Positions 6,805-13,187 are shown, counted from the stretch's first letter. The stretch is DNA of 16,230 nt from JBGZFC01 sp964346495 (GCA_964346495.1 CAYFUW010000046.1:1-16230); one strand, 5' to 3'. Notes: generated by a model not told the origin, from the letters alone. Numbers and translations are program-made.

Positions 6805-9267
6805 ATGAACATATCATACAACTGGCTGAAAGAGTATATAACATTTGATTTGTCGCCACAAGAGACGGCTGACGTGCTTACATCAATCGGTTTGGAAACA
6901 GGTACTGTTGAGGAGGTGCAAACTATTCGTGGTGGACTTGAAGGTTTGGTGATTGGCGAAGTGCTTACTTGCGAACGCCATCCAAATTCAGACCATCTGC
7001 ATCTGACAACCGTAAATATCGGTAGTGGAGAAGAACCGCTTAAAATTGTTTGTGGTGCGCCAAACGTCGCTGCAGGACAAAAAGTTGTGGTTGCCACAAT
7101 CGGAACAAAGCTCTATTCGGAAGATAGTGAGTTTACCATAAAACGCTCTAAAATTAGAGGAGAAGAGTCTTTTGGAATGATCTGTTCAGAAGATGAAATA
7201 GGTCTCGGAAAGTCGCACGATGGTATTATTGTTTTGCCCTCAGATGCTGCTGTTGGTACATTGGCAAAAGATTATTACAACATCAAAAGCGACTATATAC
7301 TCGAAGTGGATATCACGCCTAATCGTGTCGATGCTACATCGCATTTTGGCGTAGCACGTGATTTGGCTGCATATTTCGAACAAGCCGGAATACCTTATAA
7401 ATTGGTAAAACCATCGGTTGATGAGTTTGCTATCGATAAAAAAGATGGCGGAATCGATGTGGTTGTAGAAAACAGTGAAGCTTGTCCTCGATATTCGGGA
7501 TTGACAATTCGCAATGTAAAAGTAAAAGATAGTCCCGATTGGCTGAAGAACAGATTGACACTTATCGGATTGCGCCCGATTAATAATATTGTGGATATTA
7601 CAAACTACGTGTTGTTCGAAACCGGGCATCCGCTTCACGCTTTCGATGCTGCTTTTATAAAAGGCAACAAAGTGGTGGTACGCACATTGCCTGATAAAAC
7701 AAAGTTTGTTACACTTGACGAGCAGGAGAGAGAATTAAACGAAAATGACCTGATGATCTGTAATGCGGAAGAAGGCATGTGTATCGCCGGAGTTTTCGGC
7801 GGATTAGATTCGGGCGTAACCGATTCAACAACCGACATTTTCTTGGAGTCTGCATATTTCAACCCGACATGGGTGCGGAAAACTGCTCGCCGACAAGGTT
7901 TGAATACCGATTCATCGTTCCGTTTCGAACGAGGAGTTGACCCAAATAACACAATTTATGTACTCAAACGTGCAGCTTTGTTGATTAAAGAGTTAGCCGG
8001 AGGTGAAATTGAAGGTGAAATTCGTGATATATATCCATCCGTGATTGAGAGACCGCAAGTTACTCTTTCATACGAAAAGGTAAATAGTCTTATTGGTCAG
8101 GAAATTCCTAAACAGGAAGTGAGAAATATTCTGAAAAGTCTTGAAGTTGAAATCGAAAACGAAACAGAAACAGACCTTACACTTCGTATCCCTACATATC
8201 GTGTAGATGTGTTGCGCGATGTGGATGTGATTGAAGATATTCTCCGTATTTACGGTTACAACAATATAAAAATTGGTTCTACACTGCAATCTAGTCTGTC
8301 GTACGAAACGCCAACCGATCGCAAACATAAATTGCAAACTCTTGTTTCGGAACAGCTTACGGCAAACGGATTCTTCGAAATAATGAACAATTCGTTGACA
8401 AAACGTTCTTACTACGAAAACAACGAAGTTTTTCCGCTTGCAAACAGTGTGAAAATATTAAATGCACTTAGCAACGATTTGAGTGTTATGCGTCAAACAC
8501 TGCTTTATGGAGGATTGGAAAGTATTGCTTACAATCGAAACAGAAAGCATGAAGATTTGCGTTTTTATGAATTTGGAAATTGTAGTTTCTATAATTCGGA
8601 ACTAGAAAACGATGAGAAAATATTAGCCGGATATAGCGAGGAATCGCATCTTGCACTTTGGATGTGCGGAAAACGAACTCATAAAAATTGGGCGACACCG
8701 GAGAGCGATATTACAGTTTTTGAGCTAAAAGCGCATATTGAAAATATTTTTGCAAGGCTCGGTTTTTCAAGGAATCAACTGATTTTTGAATCGGCTGCAA
8801 ATCCGCTTTTCGATGTGGCAATGAGTATTCGCACACATCAAAGAGAGATTGGCGTGTTTGGTGCGCTTTCTCAAAACACATGCAAACCTTTCGAAATTGA
8901 TACAGAGGTGTTCTATGCTGAACTAAATTGGGATAATATTATAAAAGAGAGCATACGTAGGACGTTGAAGTTTACAGAGATTTCTAAATTCCCGGCAGTT
9001 AGTCGCGATTTGGCATTGCTCATCGATAAAAATATCACTTTTGCACAAATTGAAGAGATTGCTAAAAAATCGGAGAGAAAGCTGCTTAAAACAGTTTCGC
9101 TATTTGATGTGTACGAAGGAAAGAATCTGCCCGAAGGTAAAAAATCGTATGCAGTGAATTTTATGTTGCAAGACAATGATAAAACTCTTACCGATAGGCA
9201 GATAGATGCGATTATGCAAAAAATTCAATCAAACCTGGAAAAAGAGTTGGGAGCGCAACTTAGATAA
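6805..9267 (+). CDS. pheT: Phenylalanine--tRNA ligase beta subunit
   Basis: The beta subunit of the alpha2-beta2 enzyme that charges tRNA-Phe in the cytoplasm. It supplies tRNA binding and the editing site, while the catalytic alpha subunit (pheS) is not in this window. The 820 residues match the full bacterial length. Domains in order: an N-terminal helix-turn region (NISYNWLKEYI); an EMAPII-like tRNA-binding OB fold (about 40-155, with ERHPNSDHL and VCGAPN); the B3/4 editing domain (about 210-390, with ITNYVLFETGHPLHAFDA and TARRQGLNTDSSFRFERG); B5 (about 412-484); the synthetase-like core; and a C-terminal ferredoxin-like anticodon-binding domain (about 721-820, with KFPAVSRDLAL). ATG 6805 aligns with the usual N-terminus. 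yebC follows after 66 nt in the same direction. Confidence 0.97.
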   Translation: MNISYNWLKEYITFDLSPQETADVLTSIGLETGTVEEVQTIRGGLEGLVIGEVLTCERHPNSDHLHLTTVNIGSGEEPLKIVCGAPNVAAGQKVVVATIGTKLYSEDSEFTIKRSKIRGEESFGMICSEDEIGLGKSHDGIIVLPSDAAVGTLAKDYYNIKSDYILEVDITPNRVDATSHFGVARDLAAYFEQAGIPYKLVKPSVDEFAIDKKDGGIDVVVENSEACPRYSGLTIRNVKVKDSPDWLKNRLTLIGLRPINNIVDITNYVLFETGHPLHAFDAAFIKGNKVVVRTLPDKTKFVTLDEQERELNENDLMICNAEEGMCIAGVFGGLDSGVTDSTTDIFLESAYFNPTWVRKTARRQGLNTDSSFRFERGVDPNNTIYVLKRAALLIKELAGGEIEGEIRDIYPSVIERPQVTLSYEKVNSLIGQEIPKQEVRNILKSLEVEIENETETDLTLRIPTYRVDVLRDVDVIEDILRIYGYNNIKIGSTLQSSLSYETPTDRKHKLQTLVSEQLTANGFFEIMNNSLTKRSYYENNEVFPLANSVKILNALSNDLSVMRQTLLYGGLESIAYNRNRKHEDLRFYEFGNCSFYNSELENDEKILAGYSEESHLALWMCGKRTHKNWATPESDITVFELKAHIENIFARLGFSRNQLIFESAANPLFDVAMSIRTHQREIGVFGALSQNTCKPFEIDTEVFYAELNWDNIIKESIRRTLKFTEISKFPAVSRDLALLIDKNITFAQIEEIAKKSERKLLKTVSLFDVYEGKNLPEGKKSYAVNFMLQDNDKTLTDRQIDAIMQKIQSNLEKELGAQLR

Positions 9268-9333
9268 ATGAATTAATAATAATTACTAAATATAACGCTA
9301 AAGGCAAGTCGCTGATAGTTAAAAGAGAATAAT

Positions 9334-10053
9334 ATGGGAAGAGCATTTGAATATAGAAAAGCAAGAAAAATGAAACGCTGGGGCAATATGGCACGCGTTT
9401 TCACAAAACTAGGTAAAGAGATAACAATTGCAGTAAAATCGGGTGGTCCCGACCCCGAAACCAATCCACGTTTGCGTGTACTAATCCAGCAGTCAAAAAA
9501 AGAGAACATGCCTAAGGATAATGTGGAACGAGCTATTAAGAAAGCAACCGATAAAGATTTTTCCGATTACAAAGAGGTGGTGTATGAAGGATATGGACCA
9601 CACGGAGTTGCTATTGTAGTAGAAACTGCAACCGATAATCCTACACGCACTGTGGCAAACGTTCGCAGTTATTTCAATAAGCATGGAGGCTCTTTAGGAA
9701 CAACCGGAAGTCTGGAATTTCTTTTCGACCACAAATGTGTGTTTAAAATTGCCGAAAAAGAGGGTGTTTCTATCGAAGATCTCGAGCTTGAGCTTATCGA
9801 CTATGGTGTAGATGAGGTTGAAGCCGATGAAGAAGAGATAGTTTTATACGGTGAATTTAAGTCTTATTCCGATATTCAATCATATCTCGAAGAGAACGGA
9901 TTCGAAATTCATTCTGCCGAATTTGAACGTATTCCGCTTGATACTAAAGTGTTAGATGAAGAGCAGCGGGCACAAATAGAGAAACTTCTCGAAAAATTTG
10001 AAGAGGATGATGACGTTCAGAACGTTTTCCATAATATGGAACTTGGAGAATAA
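9334..10053 (+). CDS. yebC: YebC/PmpR-family regulatory or translation protein
   Basis: The 239-residue protein has the normal YebC length and signatures: GRAFEYRKARKMKRWGNMAR near the start, GGPDPETNPRLR, the block MPKDNVERAIKKA, EGYGPHGVA, and DNPTRTVANVR with FNKHGGSLG. The acidic C-terminal part (about 150-239) is typical too. Family members were first described as DNA-binding regulators (PmpR). Others have since been linked to ribosomes and the translation of proline-rich stretches, so the name 'transcriptional regulator' should be used with care. It sits 66 nt after pheT and may be co-transcribed with it, which would fit a translation-related role. AAAAGAG lies a few bases before ATG 9334 and is a possible weak ribosome binding site. 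Confidence 0.93.
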   Translation: MGRAFEYRKARKMKRWGNMARVFTKLGKEITIAVKSGGPDPETNPRLRVLIQQSKKENMPKDNVERAIKKATDKDFSDYKEVVYEGYGPHGVAIVVETATDNPTRTVANVRSYFNKHGGSLGTTGSLEFLFDHKCVFKIAEKEGVSIEDLELELIDYGVDEVEADEEEIVLYGEFKSYSDIQSYLEENGFEIHSAEFERIPLDTKVLDEEQRAQIEKLLEKFEEDDDVQNVFHNMELGE

Positions 10054-10161
10054 ATTGATAAATAAAAAGCATAAATCGTTTTGTAATAAATTGAAATAAA
10101 ATCACCCAAAATGCTTACATTTTAAAAGAAAAAATAATTTTTTAATTTTTTATTGAAATTA

Positions 10162-10193
10162 TTTGGAGTGTATTAATTTCTTTTTTATATTTG
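10162..10193 (+). promoter_or_regulatory. Near-consensus Bacteroidota promoter
   Basis: TTTG at 10162-10165, a 20-nt spacer, then TATATTTG at 10186-10193 matches TTTG-N19-21-TAnnTTTG fully. It is one of the two best promoters in the window. Transcription should start near 10199. No gene follows before the terminator at 10247-10284. Confidence 0.78.
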
Positions 10194-10198
10194 CATCG

Positions 10199-10284
10199 TG
10201 GTTTTTTCATAATAGTATTAGATTTAAGGTTAACAAATTAACAAATTTGGCAGTGTGTCGCGAGATACGCTGCCAATCTTTTTA
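10199..10284 (+). ncRNA. Candidate small RNA (about 85 nt)
   Basis: The stretch between a full-consensus promoter (10162-10193) and a strong intrinsic terminator (10247-10284) would give an RNA of about 85 nt. It contains no ATG-started ORF. The 5' half is AT-rich and unstructured, with a tandem TTAACAAA repeat (10230-10245). The 3' half is the terminator hairpin with a GCGA tetraloop. This layout (single-stranded 5' part, 3' terminator stem) is typical of independent bacterial small RNAs. It matches no RNA family I recognise. It might instead be an attenuated leader for the lipoprotein operon, but that operon has its own promoter-like site at 10324-10354. The 5' end is an estimate. Confidence 0.55.
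10247..10284 (+). terminator. 13-bp intrinsic terminator with GCGA tetraloop
   Basis: 10247-10259 pairs with 10264-10276 without a break (13 bp including two G-U pairs), closed by the GNRA-type tetraloop GCGA at 10260-10263. TCTTTTTAT follows. Stem, loop and T-run are all near ideal. It ends the candidate small RNA. Confidence 0.85.
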
Positions 10285-10323
10285 TATATAGCTGTTGTTT
10301 ATCTGCAATTATTATGAAAATAT

Positions 10324-10354
10324 TTTCTATCATAAGCAAACTTTTATAATTTTG
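10324..10354 (+). promoter_or_regulatory. Likely promoter of the lipoprotein/CD225 operon
   Basis: TTTC (10324-10327, one mismatch to TTTG), a 19-nt spacer and TAATTTTG (10347-10354) form a good match to the Bacteroidota pattern. The -7 element ends 18 bases before the lipoprotein start codon, so the leader would be very short, about 10-13 nt. Confidence 0.55.
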
Positions 10355-10372
10355 TAATATTAATTTTTCAAT

Positions 10373-10774
10373 ATGCAAGTTAGAATAAATATCATAGTTT
10401 TTCTTCTCTCTATTGGGTTGTTTATCAGCTGCTCAAATAAGAAAAAAGAGTTGAATAATGAGTTAAACAAAATCGCTATAGAGCTGAATAATTCGGCACC
10501 AATACAATTAGATAAGAACACGTTGTTTTTGGAATCTGAGGTTACTTCTGATAATATTTTTGTGTATAAATACAAAATTATTAATTCTGATAATCCTGAG
10601 GAATTAGTACGAAAAATGGAGTATCAGACACGAGAAAATATAAAAGAGGCGTTCAGAATAAATCCCAATTTGCAGATTTTTACAGCAAATGACGTTGAAA
10701 TTCATTATATTTATACCGATTCTTTAGGCGAAATAATAAAAACAATAGAAATCACGCCAAAAGATTACAAATAA
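10373..10774 (+). CDS. Small predicted lipoprotein, function unknown
   Basis: A 133-residue protein with a signal peptide and lipobox: MQVRINIIVFLLSIGLFISC, with the lipidated cysteine at C20. Asn22 at position +3 and the lysine run KKK after it give no clear sorting rule. The mature part has a short charged coiled-coil-like start (KKKELNNELNKIAIELNN), then mixed alpha/beta content with no motif I recognise. It probably sits in the outer or inner membrane facing the periplasm. It is the first gene of a close run: the GYF-CD225 gene follows after 12 nt, and the CD225 and DUF2752 genes after that. A shared membrane role is likely, but the function cannot be named. Confidence 0.75.
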   Translation: MQVRINIIVFLLSIGLFISCSNKKKELNNELNKIAIELNNSAPIQLDKNTLFLESEVTSDNIFVYKYKIINSDNPEELVRKMEYQTRENIKEAFRINPNLQIFTANDVEIHYIYTDSLGEIIKTIEITPKDYK

Positions 10775-10786
10775 TTTTCAATAATC

Positions 10787-11332
10787 ATGAGCCATTATTT
10801 CTATATAGACAATCAGGGTAAACAAAAGGGTACGTTCACTGCCGAAGAGTTAAAGCAGGAAAATATTCGAAAAGAGACTCTTGTTTGGACACAAGGTATG
10901 GAGCAATGGAAACCTGCCGGTGAAGTTCCTGAATTGAACCATTTATTCAATTATCAGCAAACACCAACTATTGATTACCAGTATGAAACAAATCGGAATT
11001 ATAGTTATGGAGCCGATGCAGGTCAGAAGCCGCTAAAACCCAAAACATGGCTTACAGAGTCAATTTTAGTTACGGTTATCTCATTCTTGTTTTGCTGTAA
11101 CGTTTTCGGGCTGCTTGGTATTATCGCTATTGTAAAAGCTACGCAAGTAGATTCGGACTATGCCAGAGGCGATTATGCTGCAGCATTGCAATCATCAAAA
11201 GATGCAAAAAAATGGACACTTATCGTTTTCTGGATATCTGTTGCATTATTACTGTTATACATTGCCTTTTTAATCGTAATGTTTTATTCAGTAGGCTCGC
11301 TTGCCGGTATTAGAGAATTATATGAAATTTAA
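10787..11332 (+). CDS. GYF_2 domain - CD225/dispanin membrane protein
   Basis: A 181-residue fusion of two recognisable parts. Residues 4-53 form a GYF_2 (DUF4339) domain: YFYIDNQGKQKGTFTAEEL, then LVWTQGMEQWKPAGEVPEL, with the conserved aromatic and tryptophan positions; such domains are thought to bind peptides or proteins. A Tyr/Gln-rich linker (about 54-85) leads to a CD225 domain: KPKTWLTESIL, a first membrane segment at about 91-116 with the paired cysteines FLFCC, the loop VDSDYARGDYAAALQSSKDAKKW, and a second membrane segment at about 143-168. CD225 is the family of eukaryotic IFITM/dispanin proteins. In bacteria its function is largely unknown. The soluble GYF part precedes the first membrane segment and is probably cytoplasmic. 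It lies 12 nt after the lipoprotein gene and 23 nt before a second CD225 gene. Confidence 0.88.
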   Translation: MSHYFYIDNQGKQKGTFTAEELKQENIRKETLVWTQGMEQWKPAGEVPELNHLFNYQQTPTIDYQYETNRNYSYGADAGQKPLKPKTWLTESILVTVISFLFCCNVFGLLGIIAIVKATQVDSDYARGDYAAALQSSKDAKKWTLIVFWISVALLLLYIAFLIVMFYSVGSLAGIRELYEI

Positions 11333-11355
11333 TAATTAAATAAAAACAGACTAAA

Positions 11356-11727
11356 ATGGAAAGTCAAAACTATAACGACAACTGGTCACAAACGGATAAT
11401 GTGACTCCACCCGAGTACAATTCGCAAATTCCGCCAATGAAACCGACAACATGGCTTTGGCAAGCAATTGCTGTTACGTTATGTTGTTCGCCTATATTTG
11501 GTGTTATCGGAATTATTTTCGCTGCAAGGGTTAACTCTTTGTACTATAGCGGACTTTATGAAGAGTCACAAAAAGCTTCCAAAAAAGCAAAAATGTGGGT
11601 AATAATAGGTTTTGTATTTGGAATTGTTGCTACGATTGCATATACTATTTTTATATTCACAAACGAAACTTTTATGAACTCTATAGAGCAAGTTATAGAA
11701 AATAATGTAAGTGGTTATAACTACTAA
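11356..11727 (+). CDS. CD225/dispanin family membrane protein
   Basis: A 123-residue protein made almost only of a CD225 domain. A polar, proline-containing N-terminal tail (1-30) precedes PMKPTTWLWQAI. The first membrane segment (about 34-57) holds paired cysteines, TLCC, and GVIGIIFAARVNSLY. The connecting loop is YSGLYEESQKASKKAKMW, and a second segment covers about 80-101. It is a paralogue of the CD225 part of the preceding gene: both share KP-TW, CC, GIIxx and the basic loop before the second segment. The copies have diverged well, so the duplication is old. Known eukaryotic members change membrane fusion; no function is established here. Confidence 0.87.
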   Translation: MESQNYNDNWSQTDNVTPPEYNSQIPPMKPTTWLWQAIAVTLCCSPIFGVIGIIFAARVNSLYYSGLYEESQKASKKAKMWVIIGFVFGIVATIAYTIFIFTNETFMNSIEQVIENNVSGYNY

Positions 11728-11741
11728 TCAATCTGCTCTGT

Positions 11742-12125
11742 TTGAAAAACAGTAAAAAAATATGGATAGTTGCTGCCCTGACTATTGTGTTGGTGGCAGC
11801 ACTTTTTGTTTTTTATCTTTTCGATCCGCAAGAGATTAATTTCTTTCCAAAATGTACTTTTAAATCTATTACAGGTTACGACTGCCCCGGATGCGGTTCA
11901 CAACGTGCAATTCACGATATGCTACATTTCGATTTTGCAGGAGCATTTTCGCACAATCCGCTTATGCTTTTTTTAATACCATATATATTATTGGGTCTGT
12001 TTTTTGAACTTCTTGGTGGGAAAAAGCTTTTTCCACGTTTAGATAAAGTTTTGTTTGGTAAATGGGCGGCATATATTGTTTTTGCAATAGTTGTTCTCTT
12101 TTGGATATTGAGAAATATATTTTAA
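11742..12125 (+). CDS. DUF2752 membrane protein
   Basis: A 127-residue protein with three predicted membrane segments (about 7-27, 69-91 and 108-126). Between the first two lies the DUF2752 signature KCTFKSITGYDCPGCGSQRA, with cysteines C38, C48 and C51 and the core CPGCGSQRAIHDMLHFDF. The CxxC pair could bind a metal or act as a thiol site; that is inference. The start is TTG 11742, 14 nt after the preceding gene. No in-frame ATG occurs before the one inside the conserved motif (about residue 60), and a stop lies in frame at 11718-11720, so a non-ATG start is required. As I recall, DUF2752 genes are often found near CD225 or TM2 genes in Bacteroidota. Function is unknown. Confidence 0.85.
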   Translation: MKNSKKIWIVAALTIVLVAALFVFYLFDPQEINFFPKCTFKSITGYDCPGCGSQRAIHDMLHFDFAGAFSHNPLMLFLIPYILLGLFFELLGGKKLFPRLDKVLFGKWAAYIVFAIVVLFWILRNIF

Positions 12126-12166
12126 TATGCCGATTATTTAATATGCCAGTCTGCCAATGCCGATAC

Positions 12167-12202
12167 GGGTTGCGGATTACGGGTTACGTGTTGCGTGATT
12201 AC
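12167..12202 (+). repeat. Degenerate heptamer tandem repeat (GGGTTAC-like)
   Basis: Five adjacent units read GGGTTGC, GGATTAC, GGGTTAC, GTGTTGC and GTGATTAC. All vary the pattern GGGTTRC, the last with one extra base. The array is GC-rich compared with its surroundings and lies 41 bases after the DUF2752 stop codon. It has no known role. Confidence 0.6.
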
Positions 12203-12244
12203 GAGGGCGAGTGCGTGAGGGGGAGACTGGGAAAGGGGGTGAAA

Positions 12245-12286
12245 GCACATTGCGGTTATAAAATCCGCATTGTGCATATTTTTTAA
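12245..12286 (+). terminator. Intrinsic terminator of the CD225/DUF2752 operon
   Basis: GCACATTGCGG (12245-12255) pairs with CCGCATTGTGC (12265-12275) with one mismatch around a 9-nt loop. ATATTTTTTAA follows. It is the first strong terminator after the operon, 120 bases past the last stop codon. Confidence 0.75.
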
Positions 12287-12299
12287 AGACTTATTGAGC

Positions 12300-12332
12300 C
12301 GTCGGATGGATTTGCAATCCCGACGTTTTTTT
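12300..12332 (+). terminator. Second, tandem terminator-like hairpin
   Basis: CGTCG (12300-12304) pairs with CGACG (12321-12325), and GGATT (12308-12312) with AATCC (12316-12320). A 3-nt bulge (GAT) lies between them and TGC is the loop. Seven T follow. Its core, GGATTTGCAATCCCGAC, recurs at 12856-12872, so it may be a mobile or dispersed repeat that acts as a terminator here. Confidence 0.6.
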
Positions 12333-12354
12333 GTTTCACGCAAAGCTCGCAAAG
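12329..12354 (+). repeat. Left copy of a 26-nt inverted repeat
   Basis: TTTTGTTTCACGCAAAG, then CT, then CGCAAAG. The partner at 12978-13003 is the reverse complement with only the two central bases changed (AA in place of CT). The motif itself contains two CGCAAAG units 9 bases apart. It abuts the assembly gap at 12359. Confidence 0.7.
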
Positions 12355-12358
12355 CAAT

Positions 12359-12458
12359 NNNNNNNNNNNNNNNNNNNNNNNNNNNNNNNNNNNNNNNNNN
12401 NNNNNNNNNNNNNNNNNNNNNNNNNNNNNNNNNNNNNNNNNNNNNNNNNNNNNNNNNN
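12359..12458. other. Assembly gap of 100 Ns
   Basis: Exactly 100 N, a conventional placeholder, so the true distance is unknown. The left flank ends and the right flank begins with the same 12 bases, TCGCAAAGCAAT (12347-12358 and 12459-12470). The two contig ends may therefore overlap directly, or the gap may hide a repeat array built on this unit. Confidence 0.97.
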
Positions 12459-12478
12459 TCGCAAAGCAATTCAACACA

Positions 12479-12508
12479 GCAACCAACGGCTTAGATTCCG
12501 TTTGTTGC
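12479..12508. repeat. 11-bp hairpin just after the gap
   Basis: GCAACCAACGG (12479-12489) pairs with CCGTTTGTTGC (12498-12508) with one mismatch around an 8-nt loop. No T-run follows on the + strand, so it is a palindromic repeat rather than a clear terminator. Confidence 0.5.
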
Positions 12509-12718
12509 ATTTCTAGATAAACGTGAGTTCGATATAAGATAAAATGTAACAACCGGAAAATAAGGTAATAAGGTATAGTTATGTGTGGCTTTTTTGCTAT
12601 TAAGGTTTTATTGAAATAAATAAGGTTTTTAATAATTATTTTAAAATCCTATTTTGACACACAAACCTCACTTCTCCTTCTCGCCCAGTCCCTTTGCTGG
12701 CGCCCTTTTGTAAAACGT

Positions 12719-12820
12719 GGTCACTGAGCACGCGGTCATTGAGTTTGTCGAAATGCCGAAGTGTCTCTGCCGAAGGCAAATGTTTGCTTCGCAACATTGC
12801 TCCCGCACGATTCTATCGTG
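12719..12820. repeat. Cluster of short direct and inverted repeats
   Basis: GGTCACTGAG (12719-12728) and GGTCATTGAG (12734-12743) repeat with a 15-base period and continue into TTTGTCGAAATG. This resembles the widespread GGTCACTGAGC-TTGTCGAAG type intergenic repeat. A bulged hairpin follows at 12771-12791 (CGAA, extra G, GCAAA-TG-TTTGC-TTCG), then a perfect one at 12806-12820 (CACGAT-TCT-ATCGTG). Confidence 0.55.
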
Positions 12821-12854
12821 TGTTTTAACTCTTCACAGAATGACGCGAGCGATA

Positions 12855-12944
12855 GGGATTTGCAATCCCGACTTTATCAGAATAAAGTAGCTGCTACTTA
12901 GAATTTGCATTCTTAGAAATCTAACAGGTTTCAAAAACTGTTAG
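12855..12944. repeat. Four small hairpins in a row
   Basis: Four palindromes lie within 90 bases: GGGATT-TGC-AATCCC (12855-12869), AAGTAGC-T-GCTACTT (12885-12899), AGAAT-TTGC-ATTCT (12900-12913) and CTAACAG-N10-CTGTTAG (12921-12944). The first shares 17 exact bases with the hairpin at 12308-12324. The last is of the CTAACAG/CTGTTAG kind seen widely between genes in Bacteroidota. Confidence 0.6.
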
Positions 12945-12977
12945 GTTTAAAAAATATTAGAAAACCTTACACTTTAT

Positions 12978-13003
12978 CTTTGCGTTCTTTGCGTGAAACA
13001 AAA
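12978..13003 (-). repeat. Right copy of the 26-nt inverted repeat
   Basis: CTTTGCG, TT, then CTTTGCGTGAAACAAAA: the reverse complement of 12329-12354 except for the two central bases. The two copies enclose about 620 bases, including the gap. Confidence 0.7.
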
Positions 13004-13024
13004 GAGTAGCATTGCTGTGTTCAA

Positions 13025-13052
13025 AAAAATTACACATTTTGTTGTAATTTTT
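13025..13052. terminator. AT-rich bidirectional terminator-like hairpin
   Basis: AAAAATTACA (13025-13034) pairs with TGTAATTTTT (13043-13052) without mismatch around an 8-nt loop. A and T runs at the two ends allow termination in either direction. Low G and C content makes it weaker than the other terminators here. Confidence 0.45.
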
Positions 13053-13139
13053 CTTGTTTTAGGAGTAGCCCGCTCCAAGATTTGGAACCTATCTGGTTAC
13101 TAATATCTTAAGCCCAAAAACAACCTCATCTTAACAATG

Positions 13140-13187
13140 TTGTAACAACAACTTAATAATATTGTAACATTATTTATGTTTTCTTTG
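13140..13187 (+). promoter_or_regulatory. Candidate susC control region with TTGTAACA repeats
   Basis: TTGTAACA occurs at 13140-13147 and 13162-13169, 22 bases apart (about two helix turns). The first copy lies inside the perfect palindrome GTTGTAACAAC (13139-13149). A -7-like TTTCTTTG (13180-13187) follows 10 bases later, with one mismatch to TAnnTTTG. Another possible -7, TATCTTTA, is at 13237-13244. The repeats could be sites for an activator or an ECF sigma factor; neither is proven. Confidence 0.4.

Larger units (their letters stand above)
10054..10372. other. Intergenic region holding a small transcription unit
   Basis: This 319-base gap has no credible ORF. The first ~100 bases are very AT-rich; the only possible yebC terminator is a weak 6-bp hairpin (AAAATG/CATTTT, 10108-10123) followed by A/T runs. 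The rest holds a promoter (10162-10193), a candidate small RNA ending in a strong terminator (10247-10284), and a second promoter before the lipoprotein gene (10324-10354). Confidence 0.7.

Noticed and set aside
10199..10372. Known riboswitch upstream of the lipoprotein gene
   Set aside because: No conserved core of a riboswitch I know is visible, and the terminator hairpin has no alternative pairing partner that I can see.
12329..12470. CRISPR array suggested by repeated CGCAAAG units
   Set aside because: Units are only 7 bases and 9 bases apart, with no spacer-sized unique sequence and no cas genes.
12134..12552. Open frames running across the 100 Ns on both strands
   Set aside because: They are open only because N codons contain no stop; the flanking residues come from repeats and show no coding character.
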